Shown here: in pieces, positions 52,392 to 60,651 of the stretch | Layout of the letters: each line of letters opens with the position of its first letter | How positions within the stretch are numbered: position 1 is the stretch's first letter | Assembly: GCA_021325655.1 (NCBI GenBank) | Contig: JAJPGT010000025.1 | Span: 1 to 64,000, forward strand | Source: Pseudomonadota bacterium | GTDB taxonomy: Bacteria; Chloroflexota; UBA6077; JAJPGT01 | Direction: 5' to 3' | Length of the DNA: 64,000 nt | The notes under the pieces: generated by a model | The model's database searches: none | What the model was told of the DNA's origin: nothing | Seen by the model: only the letters and a program-made list of their open reading frames with translations | Made by a program: the position numbers and the translations under genes

Positions 52392-52413
52392 CCCCGACGG
52401 GCGCAAGCCGCGC

Positions 52414-52620
52414 TCAATCTGCTCCTCCGCCGACCATGCGGACGATCTCGAGCACGTCGCCATCGTGCAGCACGACCTCACCGTAGCGCGGCCGTTTGAC
52501 GATCTCGCCATTCAGCTCCACGGCGACGATCTGCGGGTTGATGCCGAGCGACTCCAGGTAGCCCAGCAGGGTGATCGAGTCGCTGGCCTCACGGGGCTTG
52601 CCGTTGACGGTAAGCCGCAT
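52414..52620 (-). CDS. thiS: Thiamine sulfur-carrier ThiS with a C-terminal Ala-Asp extension
   Basis: A 68-residue ubiquitin-like sulfur carrier for thiazole synthesis. LTVNGKPREASDSITLLGYLESLGI and IVAVELNGEIVKRPRYGEVVLHDGDVLEIVRMVGGG are typical ThiS. Active ThiS proteins end in Gly-Gly, whose carboxylate is adenylated and turned into a thiocarboxylate; this one ends GGGAD. Two residues would have to be removed first, as known for the QbsE carrier. ATG 52620 overlaps the thiE stop (TGATG), so translation is coupled. No ThiF-like activating enzyme or JAMM protease lies in the window. Confidence 0.85.
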   Translation of the reverse strand: MRLTVNGKPREASDSITLLGYLESLGINPQIVAVELNGEIVKRPRYGEVVLHDGDVLEIVRMVGGGAD

Positions 52621-53309
52621 CAGCCGATCCTCAGGACGCTCGCCGCCCCCACACGGAGCTGCCAGCCAGCCTGTACTGCCTGGACAATCTGGCGCGCTGC
52701 CGCCTCCACGTCCGCTGCGCTCAGGATGGCGCTCACGACCGCGACGCCATCCGCCCCGGCCTCGATCGTCTGGGCCGCGTTCTCCGCGGTGATCCCGCCG
52801 ATCACCAGCAGCGGGAGCGAGACCCGGGCCCGGGTCTCCCGCACCAGTGACAGGCCGGCCGGGGTGACGTCCGGGTGGGTGGCGGTGGCGAAGATCGTCC
52901 CGAGCAGCAGATAGTCCACACCTTCGGCGGCGACGCGCGCCGCCTCCCATGGATCATGGACCGAGCGGCCGACGATCAGGTCGCGGGCCACCCGCCGCGC
53001 CGCGCCAGGCGGGAGCCCATTCGCTGGAAGGTGCACCCCGGCGGCGTCGGCCGCGAGCGCGACATCCAGGCGGTCGTTGACCAGCAGCGCCGCCCGACCG
53101 TCCAGGCGCTCCCGCAGCGCGGCCGCCAGCTCCAGCAGCTCGCCGGCCGGACGCTGCTTCTCGCGGAGCTGCACCAGGGTGACGCCGCCAGCAACGGCGG
53201 CCTCGACCCGGGCGACCAGGTCGGACGGCTCGCGGCGGCCGTCTGTGACCAGACAAACTAGCGGCTGGCGCAGCAGCGCCGCCTGTCGGCCAGGGAGCAG
53301 GTGGGTCAC
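52620..53309 (-). CDS. thiE: Thiamine-phosphate synthase ThiE
   Basis: A 229-residue TIM-barrel enzyme that joins the thiazole and pyrimidine phosphates into thiamine phosphate. [71 protein letters not shown] and [13 protein letters not shown] are consecutive family motifs. The GTG start at 53309 overlaps the thiG stop in GTGA. The open frame upstream of that is antisense noise within thiG. Confidence 0.92.
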   Translation of the reverse strand: MTHLLPGRQAALLRQPLVCLVTDGRREPSDLVARVEAAVAGGVTLVQLREKQRPAGELLELAAALRERLDGRAALLVNDRLDVALAADAAGVHLPANGLPPGAARRVARDLIVGRSVHDPWEAARVAAEGVDYLLLGTIFATATHPDVTPAGLSLVRETRARVSLPLLVIGGITAENAAQTIEAGADGVAVVSAILSAADVEAAARQIVQAVQAGWQLRVGAASVLRIG

Positions 53310-54073
53310 CGCACCACGCCCGTGAGCGGGCTGGAGGCCTCGGCGTAGGCGAGCTTCGGGATGCGGCCGGCCAGGAACGCCTTGCGCCCCGCTTCGACGC
53401 CGAGCTTGAACGCCTCGGCCATCAGCGCCGGCTTGGCGGCCTTGGCGATAGCGGTGTTCACGAGCACCGCGTCCGCGCCGATCTCCAGCGCCAGCGAGGC
53501 GTCGGAGGGTGCCCCGAGCCCGGCGTCCACCACCACTGGGACACGCGCCTGCTCGATGATGACTCTGATCCGCTCGAAGTGCGGGATGCCCTGGCCGGAG
53601 CCGATGGGCGAGCCGAGCGGCATCACGGTGACGGTGCCGATCTCCTGCAGCTTGCGGGCCAGGATCGGGTCGTCGGTGATGTAGGGCAGCACCGCGAAGT
53701 TCTCCTTCACGAGCTGCCGGGCCGCTTGCAGCGTCCCCTCCATGTCCGGGAGCAGGTACTTCTGGTCGCCGATAACCTCCAGCTTCACCCAATCGGAGCC
53801 GGTCACCTCGCGTCCCAGCCGAGCGACGCGGATCGCCTCCTCGGCGGTATAGCAGCCGGCGGTATTGGGGAGAATGGTGTAGCGCGACCAGTCGATCTCA
53901 TCCAGGAGCGTGCGCGGCTCGTCGAAGTTGAGCCGCCGGATGGCGACGGTGACGATCTCCGTCCCGGACGCCTCGAGCGCCTCCCGCATCTCGTCGGCGG
54001 TACGATATTTCCCACTGCCGAGCATCAATCGCGACTTGAATCGCTTACCAGCGATCTCCAGCACGTCGTCCAC
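53306..54073 (-). CDS. thiG: Thiazole synthase ThiG
   Basis: A 255-residue TIM-barrel enzyme that makes the thiazole phosphate carboxylate from deoxyxylulose phosphate, dehydroglycine and ThiS-thiocarboxylate. The Schiff-base lysine is K97 in [45 protein letters not shown] and [16 protein letters not shown] are family motifs. GTG 54073 with AAGGAGG at good spacing is preferred to an upstream GTG at 54109. It is the first gene behind the TPP riboswitch. Confidence 0.93.
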   Translation of the reverse strand: MDDVLEIAGKRFKSRLMLGSGKYRTADEMREALEASGTEIVTVAIRRLNFDEPRTLLDEIDWSRYTILPNTAGCYTAEEAIRVARLGREVTGSDWVKLEVIGDQKYLLPDMEGTLQAARQLVKENFAVLPYITDDPILARKLQEIGTVTVMPLGSPIGSGQGIPHFERIRVIIEQARVPVVVDAGLGAPSDASLALEIGADAVLVNTAIAKAAKPALMAEAFKLGVEAGRKAFLAGRIPKLAYAEASSPLTGVVR

Positions 54074-54122
54074 GTGCGCCTCCTTGTGTCCGCACTCGGG
54101 CGGCCTCACACCGCCAGAACCG

Positions 54123-54160
54123 CGAGCCCGCTCCGCGCGTAAAGCAGCAGAGCGGGCTCG
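54123..54160 (-). terminator. Hairpin between TPP aptamer and thiG (candidate expression platform)
   Basis: CGAGCCCGCTC and GAGCGGGCTCG form a perfect 11-bp stem with a 16-base loop, starting about 20 bases after the aptamer and 50 bases before thiG. There is no U-run, so it may act as a high-GC terminator or as a structure that the riboswitch opens. Confidence 0.55.
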
Positions 54161-54179
54161 TCGTACAACGGTGCCTTCG

Positions 54180-54272
54180 TGCCGCTTCCCTGCGCTGGCA
54201 TTACCCAGGTCAGGTTCCGAGGGTCGTCCGCGTAAACGGCGGACTCTCAGCCTGAGAGCTCCCCTAGCGGGC
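54180..54272 (-). ncRNA. TPP (thiamine pyrophosphate) riboswitch
   Basis: On the minus strand the conserved aptamer elements run CTAGGGGAGC, then GGCTGAGAG, then ACCCTCGGAACCTGACCTGG and GTAATGCCAGCGCAGGGAAG. These match the TPP aptamer's P1/P2 strand, the CUGAGA bulge that binds the pyrimidine, and the P4/P5 pyrophosphate site. When thiamine pyrophosphate is high it should reduce expression of the thiGES genes. Confidence 0.95.
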
Positions 54273-54416
54273 CCAGCCCCGAGAGGGGCTACGCTGGAAT
54301 TCTACCCCGCGCGGGCAGGTGGGACAACAGGATCCGAGCCCAGCGGATCTCCACCCCTCCGCGTCAGCCGCGCCGGTTCCCGGTCGCCAGCGGGGGCAGG
54401 AGCGCCGGGGGTGGCA

Positions 54417-56270
54417 CTACGACGCCGCGGCCGGGGCGCGCAGGCTCCGCACCAGCTCTGCGGCCATTTCATAGCGGTGGAACGAGGGCATGATGTACAC
54501 GCCCTGGACGTATGGGCGTGCCGCCTCCAGCAGCTCCCGTGCCTGGGCCGCGCCCTCCTCCAGCCCGTGCTCCCCTGCCTGGCGCATCCGTTCGCGCACA
54601 TCGGCCGGGATCGTCACCCCGGGCAGTTCATGGTGGAGAAACTCGGCGTGCTTGTAGCTCTGCAGCGGCATGATCCCCAGGATCAGCGGGATCGGCAGCG
54701 GCCCGGACAGATCCAGGAAGCGCAGCAACTGGTCGAGCGCGTAGATCGGCTGGGACATTGCAAAATCCGCTCCGGCGTCCACCTTCCGTTTGAACCGCTC
54801 CAGCTCCCGGCGCGGGTCCTCCGCAGTCGGGTTGAGCGCGCAGCCGACAGTAAACGCGGCGGCGCGCCCGATGGAGTTGCCGGCCCAGTCCAGACCCTGG
54901 TTCATCCGCTTGAGGATGCTCACCAGGCCGGCGGAGTCGACGTCCCAGACGCCGGTGGCGTGCGGGTAGTTGCCGACCGCTGGCGGATCGCCGGTCAGTG
55001 CGAGCACGTTGCGGATACCGAGCGCGTGCGCCCCGAGCAGCTCCGACTGGAGCGCCATCAGGTTGCGGTCGCGCGTCGTGAAGTGGATGATGGATTCCAG
55101 TCCAAGCCGCTCCTTCAGCAGCAGCGCCAGCGCCAGGGCCGACATCCGCACCCGCGCCATCGGGCTATCGCCGATGTTGATGCAGTCCACCCCGGCGTCG
55201 CGCAGCAGCGCCGCGCCTTCCAGGATACGGCCCGGATTCAGCCCTTTGGGCGGATCGAGCTCCACGCTCACCACGAACTCGCCCGCGGCCAGCCGGCGCG
55301 CCAGCCCGGTCGGCCCCTCCGTCCCAGCCGGGGCCGGCTCGGGCGCCGGCCGCGGCGCCTGGACAACCACCGCGGTGTGGGGACGGGGATGTGTCTCATC
55401 CAGCGCGGCACGCATTGCGCGGATGTGTGCCGGGGTGGTGCCGCAGCAGCCGCCGAGCAGCGCCAGGCCCGCCTGGCGGAAGCGGCGGGCGTACTCGGCG
55501 AAGTACTCGGGCGTGGTCACGTAGACGTAACGCCCTTCCACTCGGGCCGGGAACCCGGCGTTGGGCAGCGCCGAGATGCGCGGGACGCCGCTGCTCCGCA
55601 TCCGCTCCACCACGTCGAGCGCGGCCTGCGGCCCCACCCCGCAGTTGACCCCGACGACGTCCGCCCCCAGTTCCACCAGCAGTCGGGCGACCTCGGCCGG
55701 GTCTTCCCCAGCTACTGTCTGGCCCTCCTCGGTAAATGTCACCTGGGCGACGAGGGGAAGGTCGGTCACCGAGCGCGCCGCGCACACCGCCTCGCGCAGC
55801 TCGGCCAGGTCGCTGAACGTCTCCAGGATCAGCAGGTCCGCCCCGCCTTCGAGCAGCGCCTCGATCTGCTCCTGGAACGCCTCCCGCGCCTGGGCCGGGC
55901 TGACCGTGCCGACCGGAGCGAGCGGCCGCCCGATGGGTCCGACAGCGCCGGCGAGGAAGACCGGCTCCCCGGTGACCTCCCGCGCCTCGCGGGCGACCTT
56001 CACCCCACGCAGATTGATATCGCGGACGCGCCGGTCGAGCCCGTGCGTGGCCAGCTTGAACCGGTTCGCCCCGAAGGTGTTGGTCTCGATCAGCTCTGCG
56101 CCGGCGGCGATGTACTCGCGGTGGACGCGCTGGACCAGCTCCGGCTGCGACAGGTTCAGCTCGTCGAAGCAGCGCTGGTAGGGGATCCCCAGCGCGTACA
56201 GCATGGTGCCCATGCCGCCATCAGCGAGCAGCGGGCCGCTATCCAGTCGAACGAGGAAGGGGCTTTTCAT
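54417..56270 (-). CDS. Bifunctional homocysteine S-methyltransferase / methylenetetrahydrofolate reductase (YitJ type)
   Basis: A 617-residue fusion protein. Residues 1-295 are a homocysteine methyltransferase barrel with zinc ligands C210 (VGVNCGVGP) and C275, C276 (LLGGCCGTTP). Residues about 330-610 are a methylenetetrahydrofolate reductase barrel (FVVSVELDPPKG, NVLALTGDPP, GADFAMSQPIYALDQLLRFL). Together they reduce methylene-THF to methyl-THF and methylate homocysteine to methionine. The linker is Pro/Ala-rich. The start codon lies 8 bases from a TATACC box, so the mRNA should be nearly leaderless. Confidence 0.88.
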   Translation of the reverse strand: MKSPFLVRLDSGPLLADGGMGTMLYALGIPYQRCFDELNLSQPELVQRVHREYIAAGAELIETNTFGANRFKLATHGLDRRVRDINLRGVKVAREAREVTGEPVFLAGAVGPIGRPLAPVGTVSPAQAREAFQEQIEALLEGGADLLILETFSDLAELREAVCAARSVTDLPLVAQVTFTEEGQTVAGEDPAEVARLLVELGADVVGVNCGVGPQAALDVVERMRSSGVPRISALPNAGFPARVEGRYVYVTTPEYFAEYARRFRQAGLALLGGCCGTTPAHIRAMRAALDETHPRPHTAVVVQAPRPAPEPAPAGTEGPTGLARRLAAGEFVVSVELDPPKGLNPGRILEGAALLRDAGVDCINIGDSPMARVRMSALALALLLKERLGLESIIHFTTRDRNLMALQSELLGAHALGIRNVLALTGDPPAVGNYPHATGVWDVDSAGLVSILKRMNQGLDWAGNSIGRAAAFTVGCALNPTAEDPRRELERFKRKVDAGADFAMSQPIYALDQLLRFLDLSGPLPIPLILGIMPLQSYKHAEFLHHELPGVTIPADVRERMRQAGEHGLEEGAAQARELLEAARPYVQGVYIMPSFHRYEMAAELVRSLRAPAAAS

Positions 56271-56278
56271 CTCGGCCC

Positions 56279-56284
56279 GGTATA
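56279..56284 (-). promoter_or_regulatory. TATACC -10 element for the methyltransferase/MTHFR gene
   Basis: The minus-strand TATACC ends 8 bases before the A of ATG 56270; predicted transcription begins about 2 bases upstream of the ATG. On the plus strand an extended -10 (TGC-TACGAT, 56320-56328) serves the divergent polymerase gene. Confidence 0.45.
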
Positions 56285-56347
56285 CGGCCTGGCGCTGCCG
56301 GGTGGCAACGTGCCGCGCGTGCTACGATGCTTCCCCGGAGGGATGCG

Positions 56348-57265
56348 ATGCCCAGAGCCGCCCGCCAGGCCACCGCCGCAGTGGAGATCGCCGGAGTCGC
56401 CATCACCCACCCGGACAAGGTGCTCTGGCCAGACGCGGGGGTCACCAAGCTGGAGCTCGCCCGCTACTACGAGCGCCTCTGGCCGGTGCTGCAGCGCTAC
56501 GTCGCCGCACGCCCGCTCACGCTGCGCCCATTCCCCCGCGGGATCACCGGCGGCTCGTACTACCTGAAGAACGCGCCGGCGCAGGCGCCCGCCTGGCTCC
56601 CCACCTGGACCGACGTCCCCGCCTCCACCGGCCGGCCCGTCCGCTTCGTTGTCGGCGGCGAGCTACGCACCCAGATCTGGTGCGTGCAGTACAACGCGAT
56701 CGAGGTCCATCCCTGGCTGTCGCGGATCGACGCCCCGGACCTGCCCGACTGGGCGGTGGTGGACCTCGACCCGGGCGAGCGAACGCCGTTCGCGCTCGTG
56801 GTGCGAGCGGCGAAGGCGGTGGGGCGGGAGCTGGCGCGGCAGGGGCTGGCCGGCTACCCGAAGCTGAGCGGCTCCTCCGGCATCCACGTCTATCTGCCGC
56901 TGGAGCGGGTCCATTCCTTCGAGGCGGTGCGCGCCTGGATGCACGCGCTGGCCGAGCGCCTCTGCGCCGCCGCGCCGGAGACGCTAACACTCGACTACGA
57001 CGTGGCCGATCGGCACGACCTGGTGCTGATCGACTATGCCCAGAACGCACGGGGCAAGAATACCGTCGCCCCGTATAGCGTCCGCCCCAAACCCGGCGCC
57101 CCGGTCTCGGCCCCGATCCGCTGGGAGGAGCTGGACGATCCGGACCTCCGCCCGGGCCGCTGGACGCTGCGCACCCTCCCGGCGCGGCTGGAGCAGATCG
57201 GCGACCTGTTTGCCCCGGCGCTGGAGCGCCCCCAGCGGCTGCCCGGGGCGGCAACAGTGGCCTGA
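56348..57265 (+). CDS. Stand-alone LigD-type polymerase/primase domain protein
   Basis: A 305-residue archaeo-eukaryotic primase-fold protein like the polymerase part of bacterial LigD, which fills and extends ends during non-homologous end joining. THPDKVLWPDAGVTKLELARYY is the start signature, the metal-binding acids are D139 and D141 (VVDLDPGE), and SGSSGIHVYLPL with H180 follows. NAIEVHPWLSR is also conserved. No ligase or nuclease domain and no Ku gene lie in the window. ATG 56348 follows GGAGGG. A separate polymerase gene is a known arrangement. Confidence 0.85.
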   Translation: MPRAARQATAAVEIAGVAITHPDKVLWPDAGVTKLELARYYERLWPVLQRYVAARPLTLRPFPRGITGGSYYLKNAPAQAPAWLPTWTDVPASTGRPVRFVVGGELRTQIWCVQYNAIEVHPWLSRIDAPDLPDWAVVDLDPGERTPFALVVRAAKAVGRELARQGLAGYPKLSGSSGIHVYLPLERVHSFEAVRAWMHALAERLCAAAPETLTLDYDVADRHDLVLIDYAQNARGKNTVAPYSVRPKPGAPVSAPIRWEELDDPDLRPGRWTLRTLPARLEQIGDLFAPALERPQRLPGAATVA

Positions 57266-57664
57266 ACCGTCCTCCCGCCATCCGCCCCCAATAGGGAGCA
57301 GCGGGCGTGGCGCGCCCGGCCCGCTTCCTGCTAGCATGCCGCGCTGGAGGATGGCAGCGTCGCCTGGCACAAGGCGGCGAGACGGTCAAGCGCCTGGCCC
57401 GCGCGGGGCGCGGGTGACGCGGCAGGGGTCTAGCGAACCACTCGGCGGGTGGCCCCTCGGCTGGCACGGTCGTGATGGCGGCACAAACCAGGGCGGCAAC
57501 GCCCTGACAAATGCCTGCCAGTGTGCGTGGACGGTCTAACATGGCCTCCGCTTTCTGCCCTCCTCCAGGTACTGGCGCGCAGTTCGCATAGCCACGACCA
57601 TGGGTCGACGGCCATCCGTCCATGCCGTGGCCGTGCGCTACTCTCAGGCGGAGGATGGGCCGGT
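57266..57664. other. Intergenic region before glmS
   Basis: About 400 bases without a convincing gene. I looked for a glmS ribozyme core and saw none. A GGAGG at 57650-57654 is the ribosome-binding site of glmS. No -10 box of the TATACT kind is present. Confidence 0.4.
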
Positions 57665-59443
57665 ATGTGCGGAATCTTCGGCTACGTTGGTCAGCGGGAC
57701 GACACGCCCACGCTGGTGCTCGAAGGGTTACGGCGGCTCGAGTACCGCGGCTACGACTCCTGGGGCATCGCCGTTAAGCGCAACGGCACCGCGCTGGTCG
57801 AAAAGCACGTTGGCAAGATCGGGCAGGCCAGCACCTCGCTTCCTGCCAGCACCATCGGGCTCGGCCACACCCGCTGGGCGACCCACGGCGGGATCACCAC
57901 CCTCAATGCCCACCCGCACCTGGACTGTAGTGGCCGGCTGGCGCTGATCCACAACGGGATCGTCGAGAACTTCGCCGAGCTGCGCCAGGCACTGCGCGCC
58001 CGCGGCCACGTCTTCCGCTCCGAGACAGATACCGAGGTGGTGGCGCACCTGCTGGAGGACGAGCTGCGGGGCGCGGCGGGGACGCGCGAGGCGCTGCGCC
58101 TGGCAACGATGGCCACGTTCCGGCAGCTCGAAGGGCTGAACGCGATCGCAGTGCTGGACGTGCAGACCAGCACGCTCGTCGCCGCCAAGAACGGCTCGCC
58201 ACTGGTGCTGGGCTGGGGCGACGACGGCGTCTTTCTGGCCTCGGATGCCAGCGCGCTGCTGGAGCACACCCGCCGCCTCTCGTTCCTGGCCGACGACCAG
58301 CTCGCGCTGCTCGCCTCGGACGGGGCGTGGCTGTACGACGTCCGCAGCGGCGAGGAGCTCCGCCCGGCGATCCGCGAGATCGCCTGGGAGCAGCAGGATG
58401 GGGGCCTGGCCGGCTACCAGCACTATATGCTCAAGGAGATCCGCGAGCAGCCGCGGGTGCTGCGGCGGATCGCGCGCGAGGGGCAGGCGCAGGCCCAGAC
58501 GCTGGCCGACCTGGTGCTGGACGCCCACGGCACCTACCTGATCGGCTGCGGCACCGCCGCCAACGCGGCGCTGAGCGGCAAGTACCTGTTCTCGCGCATC
58601 GCCGCCCGCCAGGTAAGCTTCGCCACCGCGAGCGAGTTCGCCTACACCGAGCACTACCTGAACGAGCGCAGCCTGGTCGTCGCGCTGAGCCAGAGCGGCG
58701 AGACGATCGACGTGCTGGAGACGGTGCGCGCTGCCAGGGAGCGCGGGGCCTACCTGGCGGCGCTGGTGAACGTGGAGGGCAGCAGCCTGTACCGGCTGGC
58801 CGACTGCCCGATCCTGCTCGGGGCCGGGCCGGAGCGCTGCGTGCTGGCGACCAAGTCGTTCACCGCCAAGCTCGCCTACCTGTTGCTGGCCGCCTACGCC
58901 GCGGCGGGCAGGATCGAGCAGGGGGTGCGGCTGGTGGAGCGGGCGGCGGACGAGATCGAGGCGTTCCTGGACGACCCCCGGGCGGCGCAGGTGGCGGAGC
59001 TGGCGCAGCGGCTGTACCGGAAGGAGCACCTGTACCTGATCGGCCGCGGCCCGTCCTACCCGCTGGCGCTGGAGGCGGCGCTGAAGATCAAAGAGGTGAG
59101 CTACATCCACGCCGAGGGGTTCGCCGGCGGGGAGCTGAAGCACGGGGTGATCGCGCTGATCGAGGCCGATACGCCCTGCATCGTCTTCGCCCCGCGCGAC
59201 GAGACGCAGCGGGCGATCATCTCCGGCGCGATGGAGGTGAAGGCGCGCGGCGGCTGCATCATCGGGCTCGGCCCCGACGCGCACGAGGCGTTCGACCACC
59301 ACGTCCCGCTGGCGGACGTCGGCGACGCCTCGGTGATCGTCAACGCCGTGCCGCCGCAGCTCCTGGCCTACCACCTGTGCCTGCTGCGCGGCTATGACCC
59401 CGACAAGCCGCGCAATCTGGCCAAGAGCGTGACGGTGAAGTAG
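57665..59443 (+). CDS. glmS: Glutamine-fructose-6-phosphate aminotransferase (isomerizing)
   Basis: A 592-residue enzyme that makes glucosamine-6-phosphate for peptidoglycan. The glutaminase domain starts at the catalytic C2 (MCGIFGYVG) and shows RRLEYRGYDSWGIAV, HTRWATHGG and HNGIVENFAELR. Two SIS isomerase domains follow, with IGCGTAANAALSGKYLF, ALSQSGETIDVLE, ALEAALKIKEVSYIHAEGFAGGELKHG and the ending NLAKSVTVK. It is slightly shorter than E. coli GlmS (about 609). ATG 57665 is fixed by the need for Cys at position 2. Confidence 0.95.
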   Translation: MCGIFGYVGQRDDTPTLVLEGLRRLEYRGYDSWGIAVKRNGTALVEKHVGKIGQASTSLPASTIGLGHTRWATHGGITTLNAHPHLDCSGRLALIHNGIVENFAELRQALRARGHVFRSETDTEVVAHLLEDELRGAAGTREALRLATMATFRQLEGLNAIAVLDVQTSTLVAAKNGSPLVLGWGDDGVFLASDASALLEHTRRLSFLADDQLALLASDGAWLYDVRSGEELRPAIREIAWEQQDGGLAGYQHYMLKEIREQPRVLRRIAREGQAQAQTLADLVLDAHGTYLIGCGTAANAALSGKYLFSRIAARQVSFATASEFAYTEHYLNERSLVVALSQSGETIDVLETVRAARERGAYLAALVNVEGSSLYRLADCPILLGAGPERCVLATKSFTAKLAYLLLAAYAAAGRIEQGVRLVERAADEIEAFLDDPRAAQVAELAQRLYRKEHLYLIGRGPSYPLALEAALKIKEVSYIHAEGFAGGELKHGVIALIEADTPCIVFAPRDETQRAIISGAMEVKARGGCIIGLGPDAHEAFDHHVPLADVGDASVIVNAVPPQLLAYHLCLLRGYDPDKPRNLAKSVTVK

Positions 59444-59511
59444 CGGGCGTCAGCCCCGAAGCGGCTGGCCAGGCACCTCTCCGCCCTGGCGCGGGGCCAG
59501 GAGAGCCCGCG

Positions 59512-60534
59512 CTAGCGGTGCACCCGTACCGGGGTACCGCTGCTGGCCCAGCTCCAGAGCCAGGCGGCGTCCCCCGGCCGCAGACTGACGCAGCCGTGGC
59601 TGCCCGGCACCCCGAAGAGCTGCGCGTCCCGCCAGGTGTTCTCGTGGAACGCCGCGCCGTCGGTGGTGAAGTACTGCGCGTAGCGGACGTGCTCGATCCG
59701 ATAGCGCGGTGGCGCCTGGCCGGGAGGCACCTGGCCGGCCAGTGTCGCCGCGTCCATCGTCTCGCTCTCCACCCGCCGGCCGATCTGGAACGTCCCCAGC
59801 GGGGTGTCCCAGCCCGGCCGCCCGGTGGAGACGAGCAGCGTCCGCACCGGCGTCGCCCCCTCGTACGCAGTCAGCACCTGGCGCGTGACGTCGACGTCGA
59901 TCCAGCGCCCACTCGCCAGCGGCGCGACCGCCGGTGCGGGCAGCTCCGGGAGCGGCCCATGGCGAAGCGTGGCACTGTAGAGGTAGCCGCCATCGGCCCG
60001 CTCGGCCCAGACCGGATTGTCCGGCAGCACCTCGTCGCCCTGCACCCAGCGCCGCACCCGCACCGCCGTGCCGCCAGCCAGCTCGGCCAGCACCGGCGCG
60101 TCGCGGCGCGGCGCCTGCCGCAGCCGCGCCCCCTCGGCCTGGACCGTGCCGCTCCACAGCCGCTCATCTGGTGCCGCCTCGGCGGAAAGATCGGCCTCGA
60201 CAGGCTGAAGCCGTGGCGCCGACGCCAACGACGCTTGCCCTGGCTCAGCCTCTGCCAGAGCTGGTGGCACCTGGATGCGTGCCATGGAGGGCGCCACGGC
60301 TGGCAGCTCGGGCAGGCTCGGGCTCGGCTGGACGACGGGCGCCTCCAGCGACAGCGCACTCGACTCGGGACCGGGTGGGCGGAGGCTGGCATCCGGCCGC
60401 GCCTCCGCCAGCGGGGTCGCGCCGACACCGAGGAGCGTCGCCAGGCCAAGCAGGAGCGCGGCGTGGTGCGGGAGCCGCAAGGCGTGTCCCAGCCCACGCG
60501 CCTGGTGGTGTGGAGGAAGTGTCTCTATCTGCAC
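59512..60534 (-). CDS. L,D-transpeptidase (YkuD) with SH3-like region
   Basis: A 340-residue secreted enzyme that crosslinks peptidoglycan between residues 3 and 3 or attaches proteins to it. A signal peptide (LPHHAALLLGLATLLGVGA) is followed by a Pro-rich linker. An SH3-like region (about 125-190) contains RLRQAPRRDAPVLAELAGGTAVRVRRW. The YkuD domain (about 210-338) has PVRTLLVSTGRPGWDTPLGTF and the catalytic H313 and C315 in GSHGCVSLRPGDAAWLW. The start, GTG 60534, has no clear ribosome-binding site; the signal peptide supports its neighbourhood. It converges on glmS. Confidence 0.85.
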   Translation of the reverse strand: MQIETLPPHHQARGLGHALRLPHHAALLLGLATLLGVGATPLAEARPDASLRPPGPESSALSLEAPVVQPSPSLPELPAVAPSMARIQVPPALAEAEPGQASLASAPRLQPVEADLSAEAAPDERLWSGTVQAEGARLRQAPRRDAPVLAELAGGTAVRVRRWVQGDEVLPDNPVWAERADGGYLYSATLRHGPLPELPAPAVAPLASGRWIDVDVTRQVLTAYEGATPVRTLLVSTGRPGWDTPLGTFQIGRRVESETMDAATLAGQVPPGQAPPRYRIEHVRYAQYFTTDGAAFHENTWRDAQLFGVPGSHGCVSLRPGDAAWLWSWASSGTPVRVHR

Positions 60535-60651
60535 GCCAGCGCGATAACGCAGGCGCCGTACCAGGCAGGCGGGAAGACAGCGTTACAGGGGCACCACAGC
60601 CGGCAGCGGAGAGCCCTGGTGGGAAGCGGAGCGGGCGCGGCGGGGCGTGAA

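Noticed and set aside
53910-56567. Very long open frame on the plus strand opposite thiG and the homocysteine methyltransferase gene
   Set aside because: It is antisense to two well-recognised genes, is Arg/His/Gln-rich without domains, and results from the high G+C content that removes stops.
57266-57664. glmS ribozyme upstream of glmS
   Set aside because: I could not find the conserved core of the ribozyme in the leader; the gene has an ordinary GGAGG site instead.
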